Assembly (NCBI RefSeq): GCF_026151395.1
Contig: NZ_JAMQPV010000001.1
Location: 124,001 to 188,000, forward strand
Length of the DNA stretch: 64,000 nt
DNA from: Leptospira limi
GTDB taxonomy: Bacteria > Spirochaetota > Leptospiria > Leptospirales > Leptospiraceae
Direction of reading: 5' to 3'
Shown one piece after another: positions 28,044-36,382 of the stretch (within the stretch, counting starts at the first letter, position 1; every line of letters begins with the position of its first letter). The notes beneath the pieces were generated by a model. It saw only the letters and a list, made by a program, of their open reading frames with translations. It searched no databases and was not told where the DNA came from. The position numbers and the translations under genes are program-made.

Positions 28044-28732
28044 AAAGAATGGTCCTTACCTATCTCCCACAGAATATCGTTTTCATAAATTTTTACCATC
28101 GGTTTGGATGGATCTGTAGTTTTATCATGTAACAACGAATAAATCATAGATTTGGCAACATATTCTGCTTGGATGGGTTTGTATTTTTTTAAACCAAATA
28201 ATCCAAATGGAATGATGTGGCCAAGTACCTCACCAACCTTTTCTCCGATCCGAAGTTCGTCTCGTTCTCCAATGAGAAGGGAAGGCCTAAAGATTCCTAA
28301 AAAGGGAAATGAAAGTGCCATCAATTCCTTTTCCAATTCTCCTTTCACTCGGTTGTAAAAAATGGAAGAGTGAGCATCAGAGCCCATCGCTGTAATGATA
28401 TAAAAACCTGGGACATTTTTTTCCTTCGCTTGTTTTGCGGCAAGGAGTGGATATTCATAATCAATTTCTCTAAATTTCTCCTGACTCCCAGCCTTATTAA
28501 TGGTAGTACCCAAACAACAAAACACGGCATCAATTCCGTCGGGAACACTTACCTTTCCTGATTGGAAATCTTCCCAAGTGACTTTTATCACTTCAATGGG
28601 AAGATTTGGTTTGGATGAGTTCTCAAAATGACGAGCCCAAACGATCACTTTTTTGATCTGAGGATAAAAGAGAAGAGACAATAACACTTGTTTACCGACA
28701 AGTCCTGTTCCACCAAGTAACAATATTTTCAT
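28040..28732 (-). CDS. Atypical short-chain dehydrogenase (NAD(P)H-binding, HTATIP2-like)
   Basis: A 230-residue Rossmann protein. It starts MKILLLGGTGLVGKQVL (dinucleotide-binding GGTGLVG), continues with AVFCCLGTTINKAGSQEKFREIDYEY, and has an atypical YxxxK-like active site in FYNRVKGELE. The FRPSLLIGERDE segment is typical of the HTATIP2/CC3-like group. The substrate is unknown. Both ends overlap neighbours by 4 bp (ATGA with the PilZ gene, TTGA with the DUF374 gene). Confidence 0.82.
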   Translation of the reverse strand: MKILLLGGTGLVGKQVLLSLLFYPQIKKVIVWARHFENSSKPNLPIEVIKVTWEDFQSGKVSVPDGIDAVFCCLGTTINKAGSQEKFREIDYEYPLLAAKQAKEKNVPGFYIITAMGSDAHSSIFYNRVKGELEKELMALSFPFLGIFRPSLLIGERDELRIGEKVGEVLGHIIPFGLFGLKKYKPIQAEYVAKSMIYSLLHDKTTDPSKPMVKIYENDILWEIGKDHSF

Positions 28733-29091
28733 TTTATCTCCAAACTTCTTGCGAGCATTGAGTCATTTAAATTGATTTTTTCTACAAATTGAATTCCAGC
28801 GATATGATAAATGACGTTTTTGATTTTGGAAGTTTGGGTCCACATGATGGTACCTTCAAAAAACAACCGTTTTGTGCCTTTTGACCAAACAATACTCCCG
28901 AGTACTAGTGATTCGATTTCATCACTGAGTAAATCGTCTTCTCCCAAAAAACAAAGTCCTTCTTCAGAAATGTTTCCTAATTTTCCAAATAGAGTGATTC
29001 CTTCGAGATCCAAATGGACTTCAAACTCGGAAAAATCACCTGGAGAAATTCTGGGAAGCCTTCGCTCACTTTCCATAGCAACAAAATACAT
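28729..29091 (-). CDS. PilZ-domain c-di-GMP-binding protein
   Basis: A 120-residue single PilZ domain. The c-di-GMP ligands are visible as ERRLPR (the RxxxR loop, about residues 9-14) and the NISEEGLCF motif ((D/N)xSxxG). The rest is a beta-barrel ending in GIQFVEKI. With no other domain it is probably a small c-di-GMP effector acting on a partner, possibly a product of this operon. The start at 29091 has AGGA 4 nt ahead; an in-frame ATG at 29076 is an alternative. It lies 32 bp after the MBOAT gene. Confidence 0.85.
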   Translation of the reverse strand: MYFVAMESERRLPRISPGDFSEFEVHLDLEGITLFGKLGNISEEGLCFLGEDDLLSDEIESLVLGSIVWSKGTKRLFFEGTIMWTQTSKIKNVIYHIAGIQFVEKINLNDSMLARSLEIK

Positions 29092-29123
29092 GGATTCCTA
29101 GAATTGGAAACGAAAAAAGCAAA

Positions 29124-30590
29124 TTAGAACTGAAAGTAGATGAACGGAACAGAGTTTTCGGGTGTAGCTAAATTTAAGACAAGAAACAGAATTGGATACA
29201 TCGCAAATTCAAAACTGGCAGGGATTTTTTTCCCTTTCCCCTTTTCGAAGAGAAAATAACCAATGGCATGTCCAATCGCCAGAAAACCAATGATCCATAG
29301 GAAATCTTTCCACATATAGGGGCGTAAATTTCCATCTTGGAAAAAGAAAATCCCTTTTAAATGGATCCAAGCATTTTCCCAAGTAAGCGAGCGGAAAAAA
29401 ACCGCACCTAAAAAGAAAATGGAATTATTGAGTACATTTTGAAACAGCCAAACAGGAATTTGAACGAGTGACGAAAATTGGCCAGAAGTAGTTTCTTTTT
29501 TGTCCGGAAACCACTCTTTCCAAATTTCTTCCAAAACATAAAAAAATCCATTGAGAGACCCCCAAAACACAAAGGTCCATTGCGCACCATGCCAAACCCC
29601 ACTCACAAACATGGTAAACCATAAATTAAACTTACGACGTACGGAAGTTACACGGCTTCCACCCATTGGGATGTAAATATAGTCACGTAACCAAGAATTG
29701 AGTGTCATATGCCACCTTCGCCAAAAGCCGGAAACAGATGTGGCGAGAAATGGTAAATTAAAATTGGTAGGCAATTTGTAACCGAGTAACATGGCACTGC
29801 CGATGGCCATATCCGAATACCCGCTAAAATCCAAATACACTTGGATTCCTCCTAGAGCGGCCGCAATGAGCAAGGCATAAGCATGATGACCTGCTGGATT
29901 TGCATAAATGGCATCAATTGTTGGTGCAACCATATCAGAAAGTACGGCCTTTTTAAAATAACCTAACATAAAAAAACGAATTGCAACTCGAAATTCAATG
30001 TCTTCTAATTTTTTAGGACTGTACAACTGGGGCATAAAGGTCCTTGCTGTAACAATGGGACCTGCAACAAGTTGTGGGAAAAAACTCACAAATAATGCAA
30101 AGCGAATAAAATCAGTTTCCGCTGGTATCTCTTTGCGATACACATCAATCGTATACGATAATGATTGGAATGTAAAAAAGGAAATCCCTGCTGGCAAAAT
30201 GATTTTTAAAACAGGTAACATATCGCCACCAAACAATCCATTGGTGACGGAATTCATAGAAGTCACTACAAAATTATAGTATTTAAAAAATCCTAGGATA
30301 AAAACTAAGTTTGTAACCAAACTAAAGAGTAATAAATAATACCTTACTTTTTCTCTCGTTTCATTTGCAAGTTTGAGACCCACATAAAAGTCAATGGCTG
30401 TGGATAAAAGTATCAGTGCCCCAAAACGATAATCCCAAGACATGTAGAAAAAATAACTACTGATGAGTAGGAATATATGTAAGATGCGAGTTTCTTTAGA
30501 TTGGTTCGAAAAGAGTGCTGGGAATAAATACCAAACGGTAAAAAAGACAAAAAGAAAGAAGACAAAGTATTCAAAATCAGAAAAGATCAA
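29124..30590 (-). CDS. MBOAT-family membrane O-acyltransferase (AlgI-like)
   Basis: A 488-residue polytopic protein of the MBOAT/AlgI group, which acetylates or otherwise acylates extracytoplasmic sugars or peptidoglycan. Landmarks are QSLSYTIDVYRKEIPAETDFIRFALFVSFFPQLVAGPI, DFSGYSDMAIGSAMLLGYKLPTNFNLPF, WRRWHMTLNSWLRDYIYIPMGGSR, and the catalytic His in VSGVWHGAQWTFVFWG. The ORF starts at TTG (30590) with AGAAGG about 8 nt upstream. It is the first gene of a run continuing through PilZ, SDR, DUF374, metK, transketolase and clpS. Confidence 0.92.
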   Translation of the reverse strand: MIFSDFEYFVFFLFVFFTVWYLFPALFSNQSKETRILHIFLLISSYFFYMSWDYRFGALILLSTAIDFYVGLKLANETREKVRYYLLLFSLVTNLVFILGFFKYYNFVVTSMNSVTNGLFGGDMLPVLKIILPAGISFFTFQSLSYTIDVYRKEIPAETDFIRFALFVSFFPQLVAGPIVTARTFMPQLYSPKKLEDIEFRVAIRFFMLGYFKKAVLSDMVAPTIDAIYANPAGHHAYALLIAAALGGIQVYLDFSGYSDMAIGSAMLLGYKLPTNFNLPFLATSVSGFWRRWHMTLNSWLRDYIYIPMGGSRVTSVRRKFNLWFTMFVSGVWHGAQWTFVFWGSLNGFFYVLEEIWKEWFPDKKETTSGQFSSLVQIPVWLFQNVLNNSIFFLGAVFFRSLTWENAWIHLKGIFFFQDGNLRPYMWKDFLWIIGFLAIGHAIGYFLFEKGKGKKIPASFEFAMYPILFLVLNLATPENSVPFIYFQF

Positions 30591-30719
30591 TGGGTTTGCC
30601 TTCTATTCAGACCAGAATCATCGAAAAAATACCACTGTCAATCATTTCGACTTGCAGAACATTTGCATTTCACTTATGATTGGTCACTAGTTTTCAGCTA
30701 AGAACTATAGAGGTAGAAA

Positions 30720-31226
30720 ATGAAAAAAGTATTTAAAACAGCGCTCGTCGGGTTATTGTCCTTCGGCCTACTTTCCAATTGTTTTGGAAAATTTGGTGCA
30801 ATTAAGGCAGTATATTCTTTTAATGCTGGGATTCAAATTGGATCGGGTAAATTAGCAAGTTTCTTTCGTTCCTTGTTAATGATTTTTCCTTTATACATTG
30901 CGTATGGAATTGGAAGTTTCTTGGACATTATTGTTTTCAACCTAATTGAATTCTGGACTGACCATAATCCAATTGCAGCGGCGGAGTATGACTTTGATGG
31001 AAAACTAGTGAAAGAATATAGCGAAAATGGACAAACCATCACTCTTACCTACACAGAATGGGGTAAAGTTTTAAGAATGGATGCTCCTACCGCAAAAGGT
31101 GTTGAGTCAGTTTACTTTTTAAAAGAAAAACCAGAAAAAGCATACAGACTGATCAATGGTAAGTATGTAGAAATCCAACAAGTGAGTGGACCAATCCTTC
31201 CTCCAATGAGTGCAAAACACATCTAA
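30720..31226 (+). CDS. DUF3332-family lipoprotein
   Basis: A 168-residue lipoprotein (signal ending LLSNC at about residue 21). Two hydrophobic stretches follow (FFRSLLMIFPLYIAYGIGSFLDIIVFNLIEFW), then a small beta-rich domain (EYSENGQTITLTYTEWGKVLRMDA). This layout fits DUF3332, whose function is unknown. The gene stands alone with a hairpin terminator 8 bp downstream. Confidence 0.8.
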   Translation: MKKVFKTALVGLLSFGLLSNCFGKFGAIKAVYSFNAGIQIGSGKLASFFRSLLMIFPLYIAYGIGSFLDIIVFNLIEFWTDHNPIAAAEYDFDGKLVKEYSENGQTITLTYTEWGKVLRMDAPTAKGVESVYFLKEKPEKAYRLINGKYVEIQQVSGPILPPMSAKHI

Positions 31227-31233
31227 GACCATC

Positions 31234-31257
31234 ATTGCCCCTAATTTTAGGGGCAAT
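31234..31257 (+). terminator. Hairpin terminator after DUF3332 gene
   Basis: A perfect 11-bp stem, ATTGCCCCTAA / TTAGGGGCAAT, with a 2-nt nominal loop. It lies 8 bp after the stop. No T-run follows, so termination strength is uncertain. Confidence 0.6.
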
Positions 31258-31278
31258 CCTTAGCCGATACTTTAAAAT

Positions 31279-32340
31279 ATGAAACGAATTCCTTTTGTCG
31301 TATTGCTTTTGCTATTTGTTTGGATGTGCCAAACACCACAACAGGTGATGATTCCTAACTTCCCAACACAATCCGAACAAATCAATTTGAATCGAATCAA
31401 AATGATCACTAAACAAGAGGCAAATCTAGGCCAGGAATCAAATTCCAAAAAACCCCTCACCCAAGAGCCAGGAGTGAGTGTTGAATATTCAGAAAACAAA
31501 ATTCCCTTTATCCAATTGGATTTATTTTTTGAAGATGCAGGAATCAGCATCATAGAAGAAATCATCGCTGGCACCATTATAGACCATCACATAGTCGTCT
31601 TAAACCAAAAAGGTGAAATCATCGCAAAACAACCTGTTAACTTCCAAGCCTATGAAATTTTGGAAACTAAAACAGAAGTGATGCGAAATAAGGTGATTGT
31701 TGGCGAATCTAAAAAACCAGTGAAGGTGAATAGCACAACTCCAGAAACTAGGATCTCAAGAGAGGCCATCGAAAGACAATACTCCGATCGTGACACAGTT
31801 CCCCAGGTACTCGAAATTTTTGAAGGGAAAGTTCCTTCTCCAGGAGAATACATTAGTATTTATTTAGAGTTAACTTATGTTCTACCTTATTTGGAACCAA
31901 ATTGTGAATCGTATGGCGGAAATTGTTTTGGCGCCAAACAAAAATTTTTCGATGATGTAACTTCACGGAATCGACGTGAATTGGATATTTTGAGAAATCG
32001 TTATGTCAATGGGGAAATTGCACAGTTCCCAAACTTAACCTCAGAAGAGCAGACAGAATTTAAAACAAATATTAAATCAAAAATTGACTCTTCCAATGGA
32101 ACGTATGGACCAAAGCATACATTTACCAAATTTTTCTTCAGAGAATGGAACTTAGTATCTTCACCGCGGTATTTTCGAATTCTTTCCGTTGGCAAATTGG
32201 GAAAACAAACGATGGTAGAAGAAGACAAAAGAACCGAGGAATCAAAAGAAAATTCACAATTGGAAAAAGATGATAACCATTCTATCTTTGATTCTCCAAC
32301 TCATACAAAACATAAAAAGAGAACCATCACAACTCCATAA
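31279..32340 (+). CDS. Putative lipoprotein, unknown function
   Basis: A 353-residue protein I do not recognise. A signal peptide ends in WMC (about residue 17), giving a likely lipoprotein. Two features stand out: a long charged, Gln/Glu-rich first part, and a Cys pair in NCESYGGNCFGAKQ (about 212-225) that could form a disulfide. The C-terminus is a charged tail (EESKENSQLEKDDN). It is bounded by hairpins on both sides, which suggests a monocistronic unit. Confidence 0.65.
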   Translation: MKRIPFVVLLLLFVWMCQTPQQVMIPNFPTQSEQINLNRIKMITKQEANLGQESNSKKPLTQEPGVSVEYSENKIPFIQLDLFFEDAGISIIEEIIAGTIIDHHIVVLNQKGEIIAKQPVNFQAYEILETKTEVMRNKVIVGESKKPVKVNSTTPETRISREAIERQYSDRDTVPQVLEIFEGKVPSPGEYISIYLELTYVLPYLEPNCESYGGNCFGAKQKFFDDVTSRNRRELDILRNRYVNGEIAQFPNLTSEEQTEFKTNIKSKIDSSNGTYGPKHTFTKFFFREWNLVSSPRYFRILSVGKLGKQTMVEEDKRTEESKENSQLEKDDNHSIFDSPTHTKHKKRTITTP

Positions 32341-32348
32341 CATTCAAA

Positions 32349-32382
32349 AACGCGGGTGCTTGGTCTAACAAACACCCGTGTT
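32349..32382. terminator. Bidirectional hairpin between lipoprotein gene and ssb
   Basis: A stem of AACGCGGGTG against CACCCGTGTT (one G-U pair) with a 14-nt loop. It lies between two convergent stops, 8 bp past one and 4 bp before the other, so it can serve both strands. Confidence 0.6.
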
Positions 32383-32386
32383 CCAG

Positions 32387-32740
32387 TTATGCTACTTTTT
32401 CTTCTCGTTTCTTCATACTATCGAATCGAACAGTAGATGCCGTGACTTTCACTTTTGATTTATTTTCGCCATCTGGAGTTTTCCATCGGTTTTGTTTTAA
32501 ATTGCCCATCACAGTCACTTTACTTCCTTTTTTTAAGTACTCCACACAGTTTTCTCCCAACTTTTCCCAAGCTTCCACTTCAAAAAAGGAAACATCATCC
32601 TTTTCCTTTGCATCTGGGTTGTTTTGAGAGTGATTGACTGCCACAGTGAATTGTGCCAGTGACTTACCTCCAGCAATTGTTTTCTCCTCTGGATCAGAAG
32701 TTAGATTCCCATCCAAGATAATGTACGATAGATTTTTCAT
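32387..32740 (-). CDS. ssb: Single-stranded DNA-binding protein without acidic tail
   Basis: A 117-residue OB-fold protein with the SSB pattern: ILDGNLTSDPEEK, GGKSLAQFTVAVNHS, SFFEVEAWEKLGENCVEYLKKGSKVTVMGNLKQNRWKT. SSB coats single-stranded DNA in replication and repair. The usual Gly/Pro linker and DDDIPF-type acidic tip that recruits partner proteins are missing; the protein ends KKREEKVA. It may be a second, specialised SSB or a lineage-specific short form. Confidence 0.9.
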   Translation of the reverse strand: MKNLSYIILDGNLTSDPEEKTIAGGKSLAQFTVAVNHSQNNPDAKEKDDVSFFEVEAWEKLGENCVEYLKKGSKVTVMGNLKQNRWKTPDGENKSKVKVTASTVRFDSMKKREEKVA

Positions 32741-32895
32741 TTGAGTATCCCTATTACAGTTTTATTAGCCACATCTCTTTTAGGTGAAAAACTTGAATGA
32801 TGGTACAAAAAAATGTTATCTCAAGTGATTTTATTCATTCTAAAAAAAACTGATTTGGGATAGACAACCGGATTCTTCTCTTATTGAATTAGGGT

Positions 32896-34395
32896 GTGGC
32901 ACTTCCCGATTCCGAAATATTGCAATTACTAACCTCGATTAGCCGAGAATTGGTATGTTTACATGAAACTGATGGGACTTACATTTATGTGAGCCCCAAT
33001 TCAAAATCAATCATCGGATATGAACCAGAGGAACTCGTTGGAAAAAATCCATATGATTTTTTCCATCCCGATGACAGAAGATTAATTTTTGAAAGATCAC
33101 ACCAACCACTTTTGCGAGGTGACGAAAACATCCACCCCACTTTCCGTTACTTACATAAAAATGGAACTTATATCTGGTTACAATCAGACAATCGATTGAC
33201 CACTCACTCCATTTCAGGAAAAAAATACCTCCATACATCTTCTCGCGATATCTCAGAAAAAATAGAATCCGATGCAAACTTAGCTTTGTCCGAACGTAAA
33301 TTCAAAACCTTATTCCGTGATTCCCCCATTGGACTTGTATTAACGAGCACACATGGTTACATCGACGATGTCAATGAAGCCTTCGCAAAATTTTTAGGTT
33401 ATGAAATCTTTGAACTATTAGGAAAACATTTTTCTGAAATTAGTTCCATAGGAGAACTAGAAGAAAATTTACGGTATAGAGATTCTGTCCAAAAAGGAAT
33501 GATCGATCATTATTCCATAGAAAAACAATATGTACATAAACTAGGACATTTAGTTTGGGCATACATCACAGTCACTGTGTTACGCGATGATTCAGGGAAA
33601 GCAATTTATTATTTAGCACAAATAATCGATATTGACGAACGAAAAAAAACAGAATCTCTGCTTTTAGAAAACAATGAACACTTAAAAGCCACTAAAAATT
33701 CTCTTCTCATCCAAAACAAACAACTCCAATCTTATAACCAAATCATCTCTCATCATTTACGGGCACCTGTGAGTAATCTCAGGAGTTTATTGGATTTATT
33801 AAAAATAACAGATGTAGAAGAAGAAAGAAAGGAATTACAAAATCATTTGGAAGAAGTGACTGAAAATTTGGAAACCGTACTTTCCGAATTAATCACAACC
33901 CTAAAGATCCAAAGTTTGGAAAATTACCAACCTGAATGGATTTCCATCCTTCCTACCTTTCAAAAAGTGCAAAAACTGATGGAAGGGGAATTCCAGAAAA
34001 AAAACGTCCACATTGAACTGAATGTGACAGAAAAAGAATTGGTTTTTGTTTCCAAAGAATACCTAGAAACCTTATTTTTACAACTCATCAGCAATTCAAT
34101 TCAATTTGCTGATCCTTCTCGGGAACTTCGGATTGGAGTGGAATCCTTTTCTATGGGTTCCGAAACGACAATTTCCTTCTCAGATAATGGATTAGGGGTT
34201 GATTTATCTCGGTATGGGGATCAAATTTTTCAGCTGAAGAAGACTTTTCATCGTCAGATGAGTGGGAAAGGTCTCGGTTTATTTTTAATGAAATATACGA
34301 TGGAATCATTGGGCGGAAGAGTTGAAGTCAAATCGAAACCTGGGGAAGGTGCCACGTTTTTACTTCATTTTCCGAATGGGGGTGCTAACACATGA
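32896..34395 (+). CDS. PAS-PAS sensor histidine kinase
   Basis: A 499-residue soluble kinase with no membrane segments. PAS 1 spans about 5-125 (GTYIYVSPNSKSIIGYEPEE) and PAS 2 about 130-255 (YIDDVNEAFAKFLGYE...RKKTESL). A coiled coil follows, then an H-box ISHHLRAPVSNLRSLL (about 283-298). The ATPase has N-box LQLISNSIQFAD, DNGLGV and GKGLGLFL. The start is GTG (32896), and the ribosome site is weak. The stop overlaps the response regulator start (ATGA, 34392-34395), so the two make one two-component pair. The input is likely a cytoplasmic or redox signal, but the ligand is unknown. Confidence 0.92.
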   Translation: MALPDSEILQLLTSISRELVCLHETDGTYIYVSPNSKSIIGYEPEELVGKNPYDFFHPDDRRLIFERSHQPLLRGDENIHPTFRYLHKNGTYIWLQSDNRLTTHSISGKKYLHTSSRDISEKIESDANLALSERKFKTLFRDSPIGLVLTSTHGYIDDVNEAFAKFLGYEIFELLGKHFSEISSIGELEENLRYRDSVQKGMIDHYSIEKQYVHKLGHLVWAYITVTVLRDDSGKAIYYLAQIIDIDERKKTESLLLENNEHLKATKNSLLIQNKQLQSYNQIISHHLRAPVSNLRSLLDLLKITDVEEERKELQNHLEEVTENLETVLSELITTLKIQSLENYQPEWISILPTFQKVQKLMEGEFQKKNVHIELNVTEKELVFVSKEYLETLFLQLISNSIQFADPSRELRIGVESFSMGSETTISFSDNGLGVDLSRYGDQIFQLKKTFHRQMSGKGLGLFLMKYTMESLGGRVEVKSKPGEGATFLLHFPNGGANT

Positions 34396-34790
34396 CGCCC
34401 AAAATTTGTATCATCGATGATGACAAAATTTACCAATTCACAACCAAGAAGATCATATCCAATGCTGGCATTGCTGGTGAAGTTTTGGTATTTTCGGATG
34501 CCGAGAACGCACTCAGTTTTTTCCAATCAGAACTGGAAAACACATCAACACTTCCTGATATTATATTTTTGGATATTAATATGCCTTTTATGGATGGTTG
34601 GCAATTCTTAGAAGCGATGGAACCTTTACTTTCCAAATTCCTAAAACAAATTCAAATTTATCTGGTAAGTTCTTCGGTTGACGAAGCGGATACAGAAAGG
34701 GCGGCAAAAATTCCTTATGTCTCTGGTTATATTTTTAAACCATTTACCAAAGAAAAACTTTTGGATTCTTTGGCTCATCTACAATCTTAG
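34392..34790 (+). CDS. Single-domain response regulator (CheY-like)
   Basis: A 132-residue receiver domain with no output domain. The acidic pocket is IIDDDK (residues about 7-12), the phospho-acceptor Asp lies in IIFLDINMPFMDG (about 58), Ser is in LVSSS, and the conserved Lys is in FKPF. It is translationally coupled to the PAS kinase and is almost certainly its substrate. With no DNA-binding part it must act through protein contact or a relay. Confidence 0.93.
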   Translation: MTPKICIIDDDKIYQFTTKKIISNAGIAGEVLVFSDAENALSFFQSELENTSTLPDIIFLDINMPFMDGWQFLEAMEPLLSKFLKQIQIYLVSSSVDEADTERAAKIPYVSGYIFKPFTKEKLLDSLAHLQS

Positions 34791-34819
34791 CTTGTCAATA
34801 ACTTAGTTCGAGGGTAGAT

Positions 34820-36382
34820 ATGGATGCAAAAATGATGAATACAATTTTGAGTTGGATCGAAACAAACCCTCTCTCTGCCACTTGGGCCGGACTATTTTTA
34901 TTTTTTGCACTCGTTTTCATTCGGGACATCACACAAAAAAAACACACCATTCAAAGGAATTTTCCCATCGTTGGAAGGTTACGTTACTTTTTAGAAATGA
35001 TTGGTCCCGAACTCAGGCAGTACTGGGTAGCCAATGACAAAGAAGAAAGACCATTTGACCGCACAGAAAGGAGTTGGATTTACGCAACTGCCAAAGGCCA
35101 AAATAATAATTTTGGATTTGGAACGACTGAGATTCAATATGAACCTGGTTATCCCATCATTAAACACAAAGCATTTCCTTATCCTGAATCGAAAGCATAT
35201 GTGCACAACAATGACCCGAGTTGTATTCCCTGCCTTAAGGTCATTGGGCCGAACCGAAAATTCCCTTACAGACCTTATTCCATTGTCAATATTTCGGCAA
35301 TGTCATTTGGTTCCCTTGGAAAAAACGCAGTCTTAGCTCTCAACCGTGGAGCAAGAGATTCTGGTGCTTACCATAACACTGGTGAGGGGGGACTTAGCCA
35401 CTACCATATGGAAGGTGCCGATATTGTTTGGCAAATTGGAACTGGATACTTTGGTGCAAGAGACAATTCTGGAAAATTTAACTTAGAAGTTTTAAAAGAA
35501 AAAGTCGGAAAAAATGCCTGCGTAAAAATGATTGAAATCAAATTATCACAGGGCGCCAAACCAGGAAAAGGTGGTATTTTACCTGCTAAAAAAGTTAACG
35601 CAGAGATTGCTTCAATTCGACATGTTCCTGAAGGAAAAGATTGTATATCACCTAACTCTCATAGTGAGTTCACAAATGTAAAAGAACTAGTGTCCTTTAT
35701 CGAAAAAATAGCGAATGGAACAGGTTTGCCTGTTGGGATCAAAAGTGCAGTTGGTGAAATTGAATTCTGGGAAGAATTAGCAGAAGAAATAAAACGTACC
35801 TCACAAGGTCCAGATTTTATCACCATCGATGGTGGTGAAGGGGGAACTGGTGCTGCCCCACTAACATATGCAGACCATGTGTCTTTACCCTTTAAAATAG
35901 GATTCCAACGAGTGTATACTTTGTTCCAAAAAGAAGGTTTGTCTGACAGAGTTGTATGGATAGGTTCGGGAAAATTGGGTTTTCCTGACCGAGCAGTTGT
36001 CGCCATTGCCATGGGTTGTGATCTCATTAACATCGCAAGGGAAGCCATGTTATCGATTGGTTGTATCCAAGCCCAGAAATGCCATACAGACCATTGTCCT
36101 GCTGGTGTTGCCACACAAAACTGGTGGTTACAACGTGGAGTTGATCCAGAAATCAAGGGCAAACGAGCTGCCAAATACATCCAAGGGTTTCGAAAAGAAC
36201 TTTTAAGTTTGGCACATTCTTGTGGATACGAACACCCAGGACAATTTACAGGCCAAGACATCGAAATCAGTATGGGAATGAATCGTTACCAAACCTTGGA
36301 AGGATTACTCGGATACAAACGAGATGAAGTGAAATTTACAAAATTACAGGATTATACAGTTTTTCCAAAACGACAAGCTTAG
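34820..36382 (+). CDS. FMN-binding glutamate-synthase-family protein
   Basis: A 520-residue protein with one N-terminal membrane helix (about 18-36) and a glutamate synthase FMN domain: SIVNISAMSFGSLGKNAV, NTGEGGLSHYH, ITIDGGEGGTGAAPL and GSGKLGFPDRAVVAIAMGCDLINIAREAML. The cysteines in IGCIQAQKCHTDHCPAGVATQ are placed like the 3Fe-4S site of GOGAT. It lacks the glutaminase and GXGXG domains, so it is one of the stand-alone GltB2-like proteins of uncertain reaction. Its stop directly abuts the cyclase start (TAG then ATG). Confidence 0.88.
   Translation: MDAKMMNTILSWIETNPLSATWAGLFLFFALVFIRDITQKKHTIQRNFPIVGRLRYFLEMIGPELRQYWVANDKEERPFDRTERSWIYATAKGQNNNFGFGTTEIQYEPGYPIIKHKAFPYPESKAYVHNNDPSCIPCLKVIGPNRKFPYRPYSIVNISAMSFGSLGKNAVLALNRGARDSGAYHNTGEGGLSHYHMEGADIVWQIGTGYFGARDNSGKFNLEVLKEKVGKNACVKMIEIKLSQGAKPGKGGILPAKKVNAEIASIRHVPEGKDCISPNSHSEFTNVKELVSFIEKIANGTGLPVGIKSAVGEIEFWEELAEEIKRTSQGPDFITIDGGEGGTGAAPLTYADHVSLPFKIGFQRVYTLFQKEGLSDRVVWIGSGKLGFPDRAVVAIAMGCDLINIAREAMLSIGCIQAQKCHTDHCPAGVATQNWWLQRGVDPEIKGKRAAKYIQGFRKELLSLAHSCGYEHPGQFTGQDIEISMGMNRYQTLEGLLGYKRDEVKFTKLQDYTVFPKRQA

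Noticed and set aside
35659..36261. 200-codon open frame antisense to the FMN protein
   Set aside because: The sense strand has strong family motifs throughout, and the antisense product shows none.
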